Shown here piece after piece: positions 14,702 to 23,969 of a stretch of 64,000 nt of DNA (the stretch's first letter is position 1; each line of letters starts with the position of its first letter). The DNA comes from Candidatus Gastranaerophilales bacterium (lineage in GTDB: Bacteria; Cyanobacteriota; Vampirovibrionia; Gastranaerophilales; Gastranaerophilaceae). Made by a program: the position numbers and the translations under genes. The stretch covers positions 1-64,000 of the forward strand of contig CALUWD010000001.1 in the NCBI GenBank assembly GCA_944324385.1, in the 5' to 3' direction. The notes below the pieces were generated by a model. The model did no database searches, had not been told where the DNA came from, and saw only the letters and a list, made by a program, of their open reading frames with translations.

Positions 14702-14710
14702 TGATAGAAT
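14702..14710 (+). promoter_or_regulatory. Extended -10 next to the GT11 start
   Basis: TG-a-TAGAAT ends 6 bases before the ATG at 14717, leaving no room for a ribosome-binding site. This would give a leaderless mRNA. Confidence 0.5.
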
Positions 14711-14716
14711 TTTTTT

Positions 14717-15553
14717 ATGGATAAAATAGTTGTAAATTTAATTGGCGGTGTTGGAAACCAGATGTTTCAATATGCCCTAGGCTATGTAATTTCAAAGAAA
14801 ACCGGCTTTGAACTTTTGCTGGATCTGTCTGCTTATAATGACTATAAAACAAGAAACTTTGAGTTAAGTAACTTTTCTTTTGACTATAAAGTAGCGAATG
14901 TTGAGGATTTTTCTGAGCTTAATAAAAAACATTTTCTTAAAAAAACTCTTTATAAAGACAAGAAAAAGACTTTTGACTCTTCTGTTTTAAAAATTAAAAA
15001 TAGTGCATACCTAAAAGGTTTTTGGCAGTCGGAGAAATATTTTCTCGATTACAGGTGTGATATTTTAAAGCTTTTTGAATTTAAGGACAAAAATTTCATT
15101 AAAAATATTGAATTATTCTCTGATGTGCAAAATTCAAACTCGGTAAGTATAAACTTGCGCCTTGGTGATTATGTAACAAATGAAGTAAATAGGCGTGTGC
15201 ATTTTGTCTGTAAAAAGGAATACTATGCAAATGCGCTTAAATATATTGCGCAAAAAGTTGACAATCCAAAGTTTTTTGTTTTTTCTGATGATCTTGAGGG
15301 TGCAAAAGAATATTTACCTGATGGGCATGACTACATTTTTGCTGATACTGCAAATTGGCAAGAGGACATGTATTTTATGAGTCAGGCTAAGCACAATATC
15401 GTTGCTAACTCTTCTTTTTCATGGTGGGCAGCGTGGCTTAATCAAAATCCTGATAAGATTGTTGTTGCCCCCTCAAAATGGTTTACGGATGAGGCAAAAA
15501 TAAATGACAAAGATTTTGTCCCAAAAAGTTGGGTTAAAGTTAGTGTTAATTAA
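14717..15553 (+). CDS. GT11-type glycosyltransferase (alpha-1,2-fucosyltransferase-like)
   Basis: 278 residues. GGVGNQMFQYALG (10-22) and the later RLGDYV, FVFSDDLEGAK and NSSFSWWAAWLN blocks are the characteristic motifs of glycosyltransferase family 11. The family's HxRRGDYV nucleotide-sugar site reads NLRLGDYV here, so His and one Arg are changed, but the core Arg and GDY remain. GT11 enzymes add fucose (sometimes other sugars) to surface glycans. No fucose nucleotide genes are adjacent. The 3' end overlaps the convergent GerMN gene by 8 bases. Donor and acceptor are not known. Confidence 0.88.
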   Translation: MDKIVVNLIGGVGNQMFQYALGYVISKKTGFELLLDLSAYNDYKTRNFELSNFSFDYKVANVEDFSELNKKHFLKKTLYKDKKKTFDSSVLKIKNSAYLKGFWQSEKYFLDYRCDILKLFEFKDKNFIKNIELFSDVQNSNSVSINLRLGDYVTNEVNRRVHFVCKKEYYANALKYIAQKVDNPKFFVFSDDLEGAKEYLPDGHDYIFADTANWQEDMYFMSQAKHNIVANSSFSWWAAWLNQNPDKIVVAPSKWFTDEAKINDKDFVPKSWVKVSVN

Positions 15554-16115
15554 GCGGTTGTTCTATGTAAATACCTTCACCACCCATATATTCAACTTGT
15601 TTGCCATCTAAATATAAATAAACAGGCTTTTTTGTATTAAAAGAATCAACAGTTAGTTTTATTTGCTTTATTCTATTTTGAATACTTTTTGTTCCGCCGC
15701 CATATTCAAAATTACGCGTTAAATTGACGATAATTTTGCCATTTTCATCTTTAAGCCACATTAATTTTACGTCATTCGGTATTTCGGAATATACACCATG
15801 GGCTGTTTCGTATTTTGTCGGGCCTTTTAATAGCTCTTGTATTGCTGCATCAAGTGTAGCGTTTTGGGTTTCTCTTTCGACGTAATGAACAGTATTTTCA
15901 TCGCTCATAAAACAAATTTTCATTTTTTGTATTTGAGGTTGCTGATTTTCTTCTTTTTTAATTTGATTTAATTTTTCATACTTATCTGTTTCTTGACTAA
16001 CGGTAGTTTTATTTGTATCCAGTGGCTGGTAACTTTCTTTGCCCAAAAACACGTATACATAGTAGCCTACACATATTATTAAGCAAACTATTACAGTTCT
16101 TATAAAAACACCCAT
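15546..16115 (-). CDS. Membrane-anchored GerMN domain protein
   Basis: 189 residues. A single N-terminal membrane segment (TVIVCLIICVGYYVYVFLG) is followed by a charged linker and a GerMN domain (about 65-185) with TLDAAIQELLKGPT and NRIKQIKLTVDSF motifs. GerMN domains occur in spore-germination GerM but also in many non-sporulating bacteria including cyanobacteria, where they are thought to act in the envelope. It starts 3 bases after the truB stop, so it is probably co-transcribed with infB-rbfA-truB. Role unknown. Confidence 0.88.
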   Translation of the reverse strand: MGVFIRTVIVCLIICVGYYVYVFLGKESYQPLDTNKTTVSQETDKYEKLNQIKKEENQQPQIQKMKICFMSDENTVHYVERETQNATLDAAIQELLKGPTKYETAHGVYSEIPNDVKLMWLKDENGKIIVNLTRNFEYGGGTKSIQNRIKQIKLTVDSFNTKKPVYLYLDGKQVEYMGGEGIYIEQPLN

Positions 16116-16118
16116 ATT

Positions 16119-16976
16119 CTACTCCGATTTAAAAACCTTTTCCATTTTTAATATATTATCTGACAAATTTGCAATTGAAACAAGTCTATTGTTAAAAATT
16201 AACATATATTTTTTGTTGTTTGACTTATTGATATTACATTTAAGCGGATTGCCGTTAATTACTTGTTTATACTGGTTTTCATTTATCTCTATTTTGTTTA
16301 GATTTAAAACATTGATTGGATTTAGTGCAAAATTTTCTATATCGGGTGATAGTTTTATAGAATCTTTTAATGTAAAATTTCCAGCTTTTATCCTTGTTAA
16401 GTCACTCATATATGCGCCACAGCCGAGTTTTTCGCCAATATCCCTTATAAGCGAGCGAATATATGTGCCTTTTGAGCAGCTGACCAAAATTTCTGCGCTA
16501 TCAGGTGTATTAAAATTTAAAAGCTTTATTTTATATATTTCAACTTCGCGTGGTTTAATTTCTGGAATTTCTTTATTTTGGCGAGACAGGTCGCAAAGTT
16601 TTTTGCCGTTTATTTTTATTGCACTGTATTTGGGTGGAATTTGCAAGCTTTTGCCTTTGAATAAATCAAGAGTTTTTAAGAGTTCGTCTTTTGAAAAATC
16701 AGGCTCTTTTACAAAGGTTTTTTCACCTTCTTCATCTTCTGTTGTTGATGTGTAACCAAATTTAATTTGGGCAATGTATTCTTTGTCATCATCAAGGTAT
16801 TCAAGAAGTCTTGAGGCACTACCCACAGCCACTTGGAGAACCCCTTGTGCCAGTGGGTCAAGAGTCCCTGAGTGTCCGATTTTTTTAATGTTTAAAACTT
16901 TTCTCAATTTATGTATGACATCAAAAGATGTCATACCTTTTTCTTTGTAGACATTTAAAAAATACATAGGCACCAT
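16119..16976 (-). CDS. truB: tRNA pseudouridine(55) synthase
   Basis: 285 residues. KKIGHSGTLDPLAQG holds the catalytic Asp40. The later KYSAIKINGKKL and CSKGTYIRSLIRDIGEKLGCGA blocks are standard TruB. It converts U55 of the T loop in all tRNAs. Two in-frame starts are possible (16976 and the ATG three codons on at 16967); neither has a clear ribosome-binding site. The C-terminal 60 residues form a PUA-like tail that is poorly conserved. It is the third gene of infB-rbfA-truB. Confidence 0.95.
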   Translation of the reverse strand: MVPMYFLNVYKEKGMTSFDVIHKLRKVLNIKKIGHSGTLDPLAQGVLQVAVGSASRLLEYLDDDKEYIAQIKFGYTSTTEDEEGEKTFVKEPDFSKDELLKTLDLFKGKSLQIPPKYSAIKINGKKLCDLSRQNKEIPEIKPREVEIYKIKLLNFNTPDSAEILVSCSKGTYIRSLIRDIGEKLGCGAYMSDLTRIKAGNFTLKDSIKLSPDIENFALNPINVLNLNKIEINENQYKQVINGNPLKCNINKSNNKKYMLIFNNRLVSIANLSDNILKMEKVFKSE

Positions 16977-16983
16977 AGAATTG

Positions 16984-17337
16984 TTATTTTATTTCTCCAC
17001 GAGAAATTTTATCGATTAATTCTGTAATTTTAGCACCACGCTCAAGTGATTCATCCAGTATAAACAAAAGCGATGGGGTGTGTCTGAGCCTTATTCTTTG
17101 TCCAACTGCATGGCGAATTCTCGGTGTATCTTTTTCAAGTGCGGCTTTAGTCAGCTCTTTTGTTTTTTCATCACCAAAAACACTGTAGAATACTCTTGCT
17201 GCTGAGTTGTCCGGTGAAACATCAACATCGGTAATTGATACAATGCCTGCAATTTTTGGGTCTTTTATTTCAGTGCGCAAAATATCTGAAATCTCGCGCA
17301 TCAAGGCTTTTCTAACTCTTTCGTTTCTTAAAGACAT
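16984..17337 (-). CDS. rbfA: Ribosome-binding factor A
   Basis: 117 residues, typical length. NERVRKALMREISDILRTEIKDP at the N-terminus, then VSITDVDVSPDNSAARVFYSVFG and the C-terminal RIRLRHTPSLLFILDESLERG are RbfA family landmarks. It binds the 30S subunit during late maturation of 16S rRNA. It sits 10 bases after infB and 7 bases before truB. Confidence 0.95.
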   Translation of the reverse strand: MSLRNERVRKALMREISDILRTEIKDPKIAGIVSITDVDVSPDNSAARVFYSVFGDEKTKELTKAALEKDTPRIRHAVGQRIRLRHTPSLLFILDESLERGAKITELIDKISRGEIK

Positions 17338-17347
17338 TTTTAATATC

Positions 17348-19867
17348 CTATACCAATGTCACTCTTTCAACTTCTTTTGTGGTTGAAACTTCAATTATAT
17401 CACCTTCTTGGATGTCGTTGAATTTTGCAAAAGATATACCGCATTCAAAACCTGTTGCAACTTCCTTAACATCATCTTTAAAGCGTTTTAGCTGATCTAT
17501 TTCACCTTTAAATATCTGTTCGCCATTTCTTATTAGTACCGCTGTTTTAGAGCGAACAATTTTGCCTTCAAGCACGTAGCAGCCTGCAATACGGTTTGTT
17601 TTGCCAACTGTAAATACTTGTCTTACTTCAGCCTTACCAAGTTCAACTTCTTCTATTTCAGGTTCAAGCAATGAAAGCATTGTTTTTTCGACGTCCTCAA
17701 GAACTTGATAGATAATATCATATTTTTTAATTTGAATCTTTTCTTTGTCAGCAGCGATAAGCGCATTTGCATCTTCTTTTACAGTAAATCCCATAATTAT
17801 AGCGCCAGATGCAGATGCAAGCATAACGTCAGCTTCTGAGATATCGCCTACCCCAACGTGAATGATCTTAGGTATAATTTTTGTTGATTTAACGTTTTGA
17901 ATAGCTTGAGAAACAGCTTCTGCTGAACCATGGGTGTTTGCTTTAATGATAAGATTAAGATTTTTGATTTCATCATTATTAAGTGTTTCTTTTTTAATGT
18001 GTGCAGCAGTCATTGCCTCAAGTCTTGTTGAGCGTTCTTTTTGTTTGCGCTCTTGAACAATTTGGCGCATAACTTTTTCATTTTCAACAGCTTCAAAAGT
18101 ATCGCCGGCTTGTGGAACTTCATTTAATCCTAAAATTTCAACAGGTGTAGATGGACCTGCGGCCTTTACTCTTCTTCCTGAGTCATCAAGTAGTGCTCTT
18201 ACTTTGCCACCGACTGTGCCAACCACAATTGAATCGCCGATTTTAAGTGTACCATTTTGAACAAGCATTGTTGCAACAGGACCCTTGCCTTTGTCAAGAT
18301 TGGCTTCAATGATAACGCCAGTAGCAGGGCATTTTTCAACTGCTTTTAGCTCTTGCATATCTGCAACAAGCAAAATGTATTCTAAAAGCTCATCAATTCC
18401 TGTTTTTTGTAGTGCTGATACAGGTACACAAATGGTGTCCCCACCCCATTTTTCAGGTATCAAGCCATGTTCTGTCATTTGTTGCAGAACTCTATCTGGA
18501 TCAGCGTCAGGTTTATCCATTTTATTTACTGCAACAATAATTGGAACGTTTGCTGATTTAGCGTGGTTTATGGCTTCAATTGTTTGAGGCATTACACCGT
18601 CATCCGCTGCAACAACAAGTATTGCAATATCTGTTGATTGTGCGCCGCGAGCCCTCATTTGAGTGAAAGCTTCGTGTCCGGGGGTGTCTATGAAAACTAT
18701 TTTCCTGTCGTCTAGCCATACAGTGTATGCGCCTATGCTTTGAGTAATGCCGCCAACTTCAGTTGATACAATTTTGTGTTTTGAAGCGCGAATTGAGTCT
18801 AAAAGTGTTGTTTTACCATGGTCAACGTGTCCCATGATTGTAACAACGGGTGCGCGTTTAACAAGCATTTTTTCATCAGCATTTAGAAGGTATTTGTTTT
18901 TTTCTTCCTTCATTGTTTCTTCTTCTATGAATGCATCAAGGTCTTCGTCTAAAACCTCTATTTCAAAGTTTTGCGCTGCCTTTTTAGCGGTTTCTACGTC
19001 AATTGGCGAGTTAACAGTCACCATTATCCCCTGCATCATTAAGAATTTAATGATTTCAGCAGGAGTTTTTTTGATTTTATCTGATAATTCGCCTACAGTC
19101 ATTGGTCTGTTGATTACTACCGATTTGACCTCTTCAACTGCTTGTGTTTCTTGAACATGTTTTTTATGTTTTGACTGAACTGCTTTTTCGAGGCTTATTC
19201 TTTCTTGTTCTTCTTCTTTGTTGTTGTAGCCTCTTTCTTTCTTTTTCTTTTTATTTCTGGAATCCTGATTTGCATAAATATCTTGAGATATTATGTGTCG
19301 CTTAATAGGAGTTCTTGAAGGTTGTTGTTCCGCTTGTTTTTTTTGTTTATCTTGTTTTTCTTCTTTTTTTGCTTTTTCTTCAGGATTTTGTGCAATTTGT
19401 TGCTTTGCAAAATTCTTTTTAGTTAGTGATGGTATATTTTCAATTTTGTTTATAGTTTGTTCTTTTTTGGGCTCTTTTTCAGGCTCGGGTTTTGTAATTT
19501 TTGCTGGAGTTGGAGCTTTTTTTGGGGCAGGGCGAACTATTTCTAACCTTGATTTTAGTTTAGGTTCTGCAACTTCAACTTTTTTAGGCTCTTGAGATGT
19601 TTTAGTTATTTCAACTTTACTTTTTACTTTTTCTTCTAACTTTTGAGGCTCGTCTTCAGCTTTTGTTTTTTGTTTTTTAACAATAAAAGCTTTTGGCTTT
19701 GCTTTTTTCTCATCTTTTTTATTATACATAGCCCTAATTTTATCAATATTTGCTTCGCTAACAGTAGCACTGTGTGATTTTAGCACAATCCCAAGTTTAG
19801 TGTTAGCCTTTTCGATAAGCTCTTTTGCTGTTGTATTAAGTTCTTTTGCGAGTTCGTGTACTCTCAT
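17348..19867 (-). CDS. infB: Translation initiation factor IF-2
   Basis: 839 residues. The N-terminal 50 residues are the IF2_N fold (VHELAKELNTTAKELIEK). A lysine/glutamate/proline-rich linker (about 50-240) follows, then a second IF2_N-like segment (MTVGELSDKIKKTPAEIIKFL). The G domain begins about residue 345 with GHVDHGKTTLLD, DTPGHEAFT and NKMDKPDAD, and domains II-IV follow. It brings fMet-tRNA to the 30S subunit, consistent with fmt and def in this window. Upstream there is no nusA or ylxR, which commonly precede infB; instead a TPR gene lies 77 bases before it. Confidence 0.97.
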   Translation of the reverse strand: MRVHELAKELNTTAKELIEKANTKLGIVLKSHSATVSEANIDKIRAMYNKKDEKKAKPKAFIVKKQKTKAEDEPQKLEEKVKSKVEITKTSQEPKKVEVAEPKLKSRLEIVRPAPKKAPTPAKITKPEPEKEPKKEQTINKIENIPSLTKKNFAKQQIAQNPEEKAKKEEKQDKQKKQAEQQPSRTPIKRHIISQDIYANQDSRNKKKKKERGYNNKEEEQERISLEKAVQSKHKKHVQETQAVEEVKSVVINRPMTVGELSDKIKKTPAEIIKFLMMQGIMVTVNSPIDVETAKKAAQNFEIEVLDEDLDAFIEEETMKEEKNKYLLNADEKMLVKRAPVVTIMGHVDHGKTTLLDSIRASKHKIVSTEVGGITQSIGAYTVWLDDRKIVFIDTPGHEAFTQMRARGAQSTDIAILVVAADDGVMPQTIEAINHAKSANVPIIVAVNKMDKPDADPDRVLQQMTEHGLIPEKWGGDTICVPVSALQKTGIDELLEYILLVADMQELKAVEKCPATGVIIEANLDKGKGPVATMLVQNGTLKIGDSIVVGTVGGKVRALLDDSGRRVKAAGPSTPVEILGLNEVPQAGDTFEAVENEKVMRQIVQERKQKERSTRLEAMTAAHIKKETLNNDEIKNLNLIIKANTHGSAEAVSQAIQNVKSTKIIPKIIHVGVGDISEADVMLASASGAIIMGFTVKEDANALIAADKEKIQIKKYDIIYQVLEDVEKTMLSLLEPEIEEVELGKAEVRQVFTVGKTNRIAGCYVLEGKIVRSKTAVLIRNGEQIFKGEIDQLKRFKDDVKEVATGFECGISFAKFNDIQEGDIIEVSTTKEVERVTLV

Positions 19868-19944
19868 TATGCTCCAATATTAACTTTTTACTACTTATAC
19901 TATTATTAATAACACAAGCATAATATTTAGTACAGTTTTTTAAA

Positions 19945-21225
19945 CTATTTTGTGAAGCTTGCTGTTATATATTCTATCATTGTCCACTGTGAGCGTATGT
20001 TTTTTCGTGCTAAAATCTGTATTTCGGCGTGACTTGCAAATAAGTCATAGGGTGGTGCAATAATTGGAATTCTTACGTTTTTTACAGTTTTATTGGGTTC
20101 GAGTGGTTTGTTTCTGTTTATTACTTTTAGTTCTGTTTCTACTATTTTACCCCCCTGTGGATTAATTAGTAATTTTATAAACAAATTATCTACAGGGTAT
20201 TTTGTTCCATTTTTAATGTCAAATGATACAAAGTATTGCTTTTCACCTATTATGTATTTTCTGCTTGAGAATATTTGAAAGTTGCTTATTTCTAAATCAC
20301 CTTTAAAAATATTGTTATTAATGATTTTTCTTTTAAAATTATCAAGTTTTAGACTATAAAATCTTGATTTTGAGTAATCGCCTTCCTCTTTTGTTCTTTT
20401 TATTAGCTTGTTAAGTAAACTGTTGTATATTTCAACATTTACTATTTCAGGTTTTATGTTATAAGCATCTTCAATATATCTTAGAGCTCTGTCATCATCT
20501 ACGTTTTGATATATTAAGCCAAGCTTATACATAGCATGAGGGTCGGGAAAAATTTCAAGTGCATTTTCAAGCATTAAAATGGCATGGTTTGGATCGTTTT
20601 CATTTATAAATTTCTCGGCGTATTCATTATAAGCATTTGCATAGCCACCTTTTACTTTACTCTCTAGCTTTGGATCGGTATTTTTTGCATATTTTAGTGC
20701 CATTTTAAATACTTTAATTGAGTTTGCAAAGTCTTCATCTTCAAGAAAGTAATCGCCAAGTTTAGCGTAAAATCTGGCTTTTAGTTCATAGTATCTTTTA
20801 TTGTTTTGTTCAGGAATTAATGATATATAACCTATGGCGTCACGGTATTCTTTTTGTGATGCGTAAAACATTGCAGCTTTATACAATGCAAAGGGATTAT
20901 CGTTTGACTTTGCAAGCGCTTTCTCATAGTGAATTTGAGCATTTTGGCTGTCTTTCAAAATTTCGTACAAAAAGGCAATTTTCAGGTTTATCATGTAATC
21001 GTTTGGTTTTTGTCTTTCAAGGTAAAAAAGCTCATCAAGACTTAACCTGATGTTTGTTAGCTCTTTTATGTGAAATTCTTGTTCTTTCTTTTTTCCGACA
21101 TTAAGTCGTAAGTCCAAGACCATTATTCCAACAACTATTGCAGCAATTATGATTGTCAAAAATATTGTTTTGATATATTCGGTTATTTCGTTTGTATTTT
21201 TATTCATATACTTCCTGAACTTCAA
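19945..21225 (-). CDS. Membrane-anchored TPR protein
   Basis: 426 residues. One N-terminal membrane segment (about 20-40, IFLTIIIAAIVVGIMVLDL) is followed by a tetratricopeptide solenoid (about 60-280, for example QNAQIHYEKALAKSNDNPFALYKAAM) and a beta-rich C-terminal domain (about 310-426). Inferred topology: N-in, repeats and beta domain outside the cytoplasm. The start lies within the end of the MgtC gene (26 bases of overlap). No specific partner can be named; such proteins often scaffold envelope complexes. Confidence 0.85.
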   Translation of the reverse strand: MKFRKYMNKNTNEITEYIKTIFLTIIIAAIVVGIMVLDLRLNVGKKKEQEFHIKELTNIRLSLDELFYLERQKPNDYMINLKIAFLYEILKDSQNAQIHYEKALAKSNDNPFALYKAAMFYASQKEYRDAIGYISLIPEQNNKRYYELKARFYAKLGDYFLEDEDFANSIKVFKMALKYAKNTDPKLESKVKGGYANAYNEYAEKFINENDPNHAILMLENALEIFPDPHAMYKLGLIYQNVDDDRALRYIEDAYNIKPEIVNVEIYNSLLNKLIKRTKEEGDYSKSRFYSLKLDNFKRKIINNNIFKGDLEISNFQIFSSRKYIIGEKQYFVSFDIKNGTKYPVDNLFIKLLINPQGGKIVETELKVINRNKPLEPNKTVKNVRIPIIAPPYDLFASHAEIQILARKNIRSQWTMIEYITASFTK

Positions 21226-21898
21226 GCGAGTTAATGCATTCTAAATGTGCAAAAGCCTCGTTTATGCTGTATAGGCTACAGTTTGTCAAGACTGTTAAGT
21301 TTATTTTTAAATCTGAGCCATTTAATACTTTTTTATCCAGTTTTGTAATTCTTGTAAAATATTTTTCTATAATATTATTTATTTTTTCTGCATTTTTAAT
21401 ACTTGTGCTTAGTTTTATTTCTATGTTTCTGTAGTGCGATATTCTTTGTTGTATTACTCTTTTTTCAAATATTCTAATTAGAATTAAAATTGCCATGGTT
21501 GAAATTGTTGCTATTGTCGCAAGTGAAAATTCTCCTGTGCCACAGGCCATACCAACCGCTGCACACACCCACAGTGTAGCTGCGGTTGTTATTCCTAAAA
21601 TATTTGTGCCGCTTCGCATAACTGTACCTGCGCCGATAAAACCAATACCTGTAATTATTTGTGCTGCAATACGTGCTGGGTCATTTGTTCCGACAAATCC
21701 TGCGACTTCTTGCATTTTAAAACCGTAAATTGAAAGAATTGTAAAAACGCATGCTCCAGTGCAGACAAGAATATGTGTGCGCAGACCTGCAAATTTTCCT
21801 GTGATTTCGCGCTCAAAACCTAGCATAAAACCAAAAAATATCGATAATCCTATGCGCGAGAGAACTAATATATTGTAGTCGCTTATAATGTTTTCCAT
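21200..21898 (-). CDS. MgtC/SapB family membrane protein
   Basis: 232 residues. The N-terminal 150 residues have four or five membrane segments with the family signatures LGFEREITGKFAGLRTH, GIGFIGAGTVM and TTAATLWVCAAVG. The C-terminal 75 residues form a soluble ACT-like domain. MgtC proteins are linked to magnesium limitation and regulation of F-type ATP synthase; whether this one does that is unknown. It lies 6 bases after oppC and overlaps the next TPR gene, so it is in the same transcription run. Confidence 0.92.
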   Translation of the reverse strand: MENIISDYNILVLSRIGLSIFFGFMLGFEREITGKFAGLRTHILVCTGACVFTILSIYGFKMQEVAGFVGTNDPARIAAQIITGIGFIGAGTVMRSGTNILGITTAATLWVCAAVGMACGTGEFSLATIATISTMAILILIRIFEKRVIQQRISHYRNIEIKLSTSIKNAEKINNIIEKYFTRITKLDKKVLNGSDLKINLTVLTNCSLYSINEAFAHLECINSLEVQEVYE

Positions 21899-21904
21899 GC
21901 TATC

Positions 21905-22969
21905 CTATTTAATTTCTGATTTTGGGTCTAGTATATCCCTTATTGTATCTCCTATTAAGTTAAAAGACAAAACTGCAACAAAAATTAAAAAACCAGGGGT
22001 TAAAAGCCAAGGTCTATACATTATATTTGCAAATTCTTGTGCCTCTTTTAGCATATTTCCCCAGCTTGCATCTGGTTGTTGTATGCCAAGCCCCAAAAAG
22101 CTAAGTCCGGATTCAGCTAGAATGTAACTTGGTACACTGAGCGTTATTGCAATAATTACGTAACTTGATGTCTGTGGCAATATGTGTTTTAAAATTATTC
22201 TTGTTTTTGATGCTCCTATCGAGCGTGCTGCGCGTACAAAATCCTGAGTTTTGATTGATAAAACCATTCCCCTTACAACACGAGAAAAGCCAGCCCAGCC
22301 AATTAAAGCTAAAATTACCGTTATGAGTAAAAACCTTTGTGAGCTTGTCATGCCTGATGGCAAGATGGCAGCAAGGATAATTAACAGGTAAAAGCTGGGT
22401 ATAGACATAATAGCTTCTGCAAATCTCATCATAAGCATGTCTGTTTTGCCGCCTAAATATCCTGCAATACCTCCATAAATTAAGCCAATCGGGAATGAGA
22501 TGAATAAAGCCAAAAATCCAATCGTTAGAGATACTTGCCCGCCATAGAGCAGTCGCGAAAAGTTGTCGCGTCCATTTATATCACAACCTAAGAGGAATAG
22601 CTCTCCGCCTTTTTCAACTCCAAAGAGATGTTTATCGGTCTTAAAAATTCCCAAAAATTTATACTCAAAACCTTTTGGAAATAATTTTATGTAATACTTT
22701 TGAGTTCTGTCTTGCACAAAGTACATTCTAAGAGTTTCTTTGTCAAATTTTCTTATGTAATTATAAGTATATGGTCTTGTTAATTTGCCCTCAGGGGTAA
22801 TAAAATAAACATTTGAGGGTGGTGCATATGATAGTTTACGGTTTGAATAGTCTTTTGGATACGGTGCAATGAAATTTGCTAAAAATATTGCAAGATAAAG
22901 CCCGATTAGAATTATTGACGATAAAAGTGCAAATTTGTCCCTTGAAAATTGCTTTAAAAAGTTTTTCAT
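21905..22969 (-). CDS. Oligopeptide/dipeptide ABC transporter permease (OppC/DppC type)
   Basis: 354 residues. It has an N-terminal membrane segment, a roughly 90-residue extracytoplasmic region and a permease core with the EAA loop (RAARSIGASKTRIILKHILPQ), ending with AESGLSFLGLGIQQPDASWG, the OppC hallmark. The start directly follows the oppB-like stop. The long loop between the first two membrane segments is larger than usual. No binding protein is nearby; a matching ATPase is encoded at 40870. Confidence 0.93.
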   Translation of the reverse strand: MKNFLKQFSRDKFALLSSIILIGLYLAIFLANFIAPYPKDYSNRKLSYAPPSNVYFITPEGKLTRPYTYNYIRKFDKETLRMYFVQDRTQKYYIKLFPKGFEYKFLGIFKTDKHLFGVEKGGELFLLGCDINGRDNFSRLLYGGQVSLTIGFLALFISFPIGLIYGGIAGYLGGKTDMLMMRFAEAIMSIPSFYLLIILAAILPSGMTSSQRFLLITVILALIGWAGFSRVVRGMVLSIKTQDFVRAARSIGASKTRIILKHILPQTSSYVIIAITLSVPSYILAESGLSFLGLGIQQPDASWGNMLKEAQEFANIMYRPWLLTPGFLIFVAVLSFNLIGDTIRDILDPKSEIK

Positions 22970-23935
22970 CTACAGCCTCACCCTCGGATCTGTAAGTTTT
23001 AAAAGAATATCAGCTATTATGTTGCCTAAAATCAGCATAAAAGAGCCTATTACAAGGCTTGCCATAACAAGGTTTATGTCTGATTTCATAACTGCTTCAA
23101 GAATTAATCTGCCAAGCCCTGGGTATTGAAAAACATATTCAGTAAGTGCTGCACCGCTTAAAAGGGCTGCAAATTCAAAACCTAATAGGGTGACAAGGGG
23201 GTTTATGGCGTTTCTGAGCGCATGTTTAACAATAACTTTAAAAGGGCTTAGTCCTTTTGCTTTTGCAAATTTTACATAGTCACTGTCTAATACATCAAGC
23301 AGATTTGAGCGCATTTGCCTTGAAAGCCCTGCAAGAGAGATTGTAGTCAGTACCAATGTTGGTAGAAATAAATGGTGCAAAATATCTAAAATTTTTTGCC
23401 ATGTATTGAAACTTGAAAAATTCGGGCATGTTAGCCCTCCTATTGGAAACCAGCCTGTTTTTTGTGCAAAAATTAATAAAAGTATTGCAAAAAAGAACGA
23501 GGGTATCGCCATACCAACGCTTGATAGAACCGTTAAAATCCTATCAAAGGAGCTTCTGTAGTTTAGTGCTGCAATGATTCCTAGGGGAATACCAATTATC
23601 CAAGTCCAAAAAATTACATTTGCAGAAAGCAGAATAGTATTAAAAGCTCTTTCTTTTATCTTAGAACTTACTTTTTCGCCACTTACTGTTGTCCCCATAT
23701 TTCCCTTGATAAAGTTTTTACCCCAGATGAAATACTGTATAATTATTGGTTTATCAAGCCCGAGGCGGATTTTTTCTGCTTCAAGAGTTTGTTTTGTAAT
23801 TGATGGGTTTAATTTTAATTCAGCCAAAGGGTCAACCGGTGAAAGTCTTATTAAAAAGAAACTTATAAAGGACACAATTATAATAATCGGTATCCCCTGT
23901 ATTAATCTTTTTAATATATAGCTCCATATTGACAT
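22970..23935 (-). CDS. Oligopeptide/dipeptide ABC transporter permease (OppB/DppB type)
   Basis: 321 residues, about six membrane segments. MSIWSYILKRLIQGIPIIIIVS at the N-terminus, SPVDPLAELKLNP, and the EAA loop DYVKFAKAKGLSPFKVIVKHALRNA followed by ALTEYVFQYPGLGRLI are typical of OppB/DppB. It imports peptides (or nickel or sugars in some relatives) with OppC and OppD/F ATPases. The gene pair oppB-oppC lacks its ATPase and solute-binding genes here. Confidence 0.94.
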   Translation of the reverse strand: MSIWSYILKRLIQGIPIIIIVSFISFFLIRLSPVDPLAELKLNPSITKQTLEAEKIRLGLDKPIIIQYFIWGKNFIKGNMGTTVSGEKVSSKIKERAFNTILLSANVIFWTWIIGIPLGIIAALNYRSSFDRILTVLSSVGMAIPSFFFAILLLIFAQKTGWFPIGGLTCPNFSSFNTWQKILDILHHLFLPTLVLTTISLAGLSRQMRSNLLDVLDSDYVKFAKAKGLSPFKVIVKHALRNAINPLVTLLGFEFAALLSGAALTEYVFQYPGLGRLILEAVMKSDINLVMASLVIGSFMLILGNIIADILLKLTDPRVRL

Positions 23936-23969
23936 AGAATTACTCTACACTAAAATTTAAAAAATATTA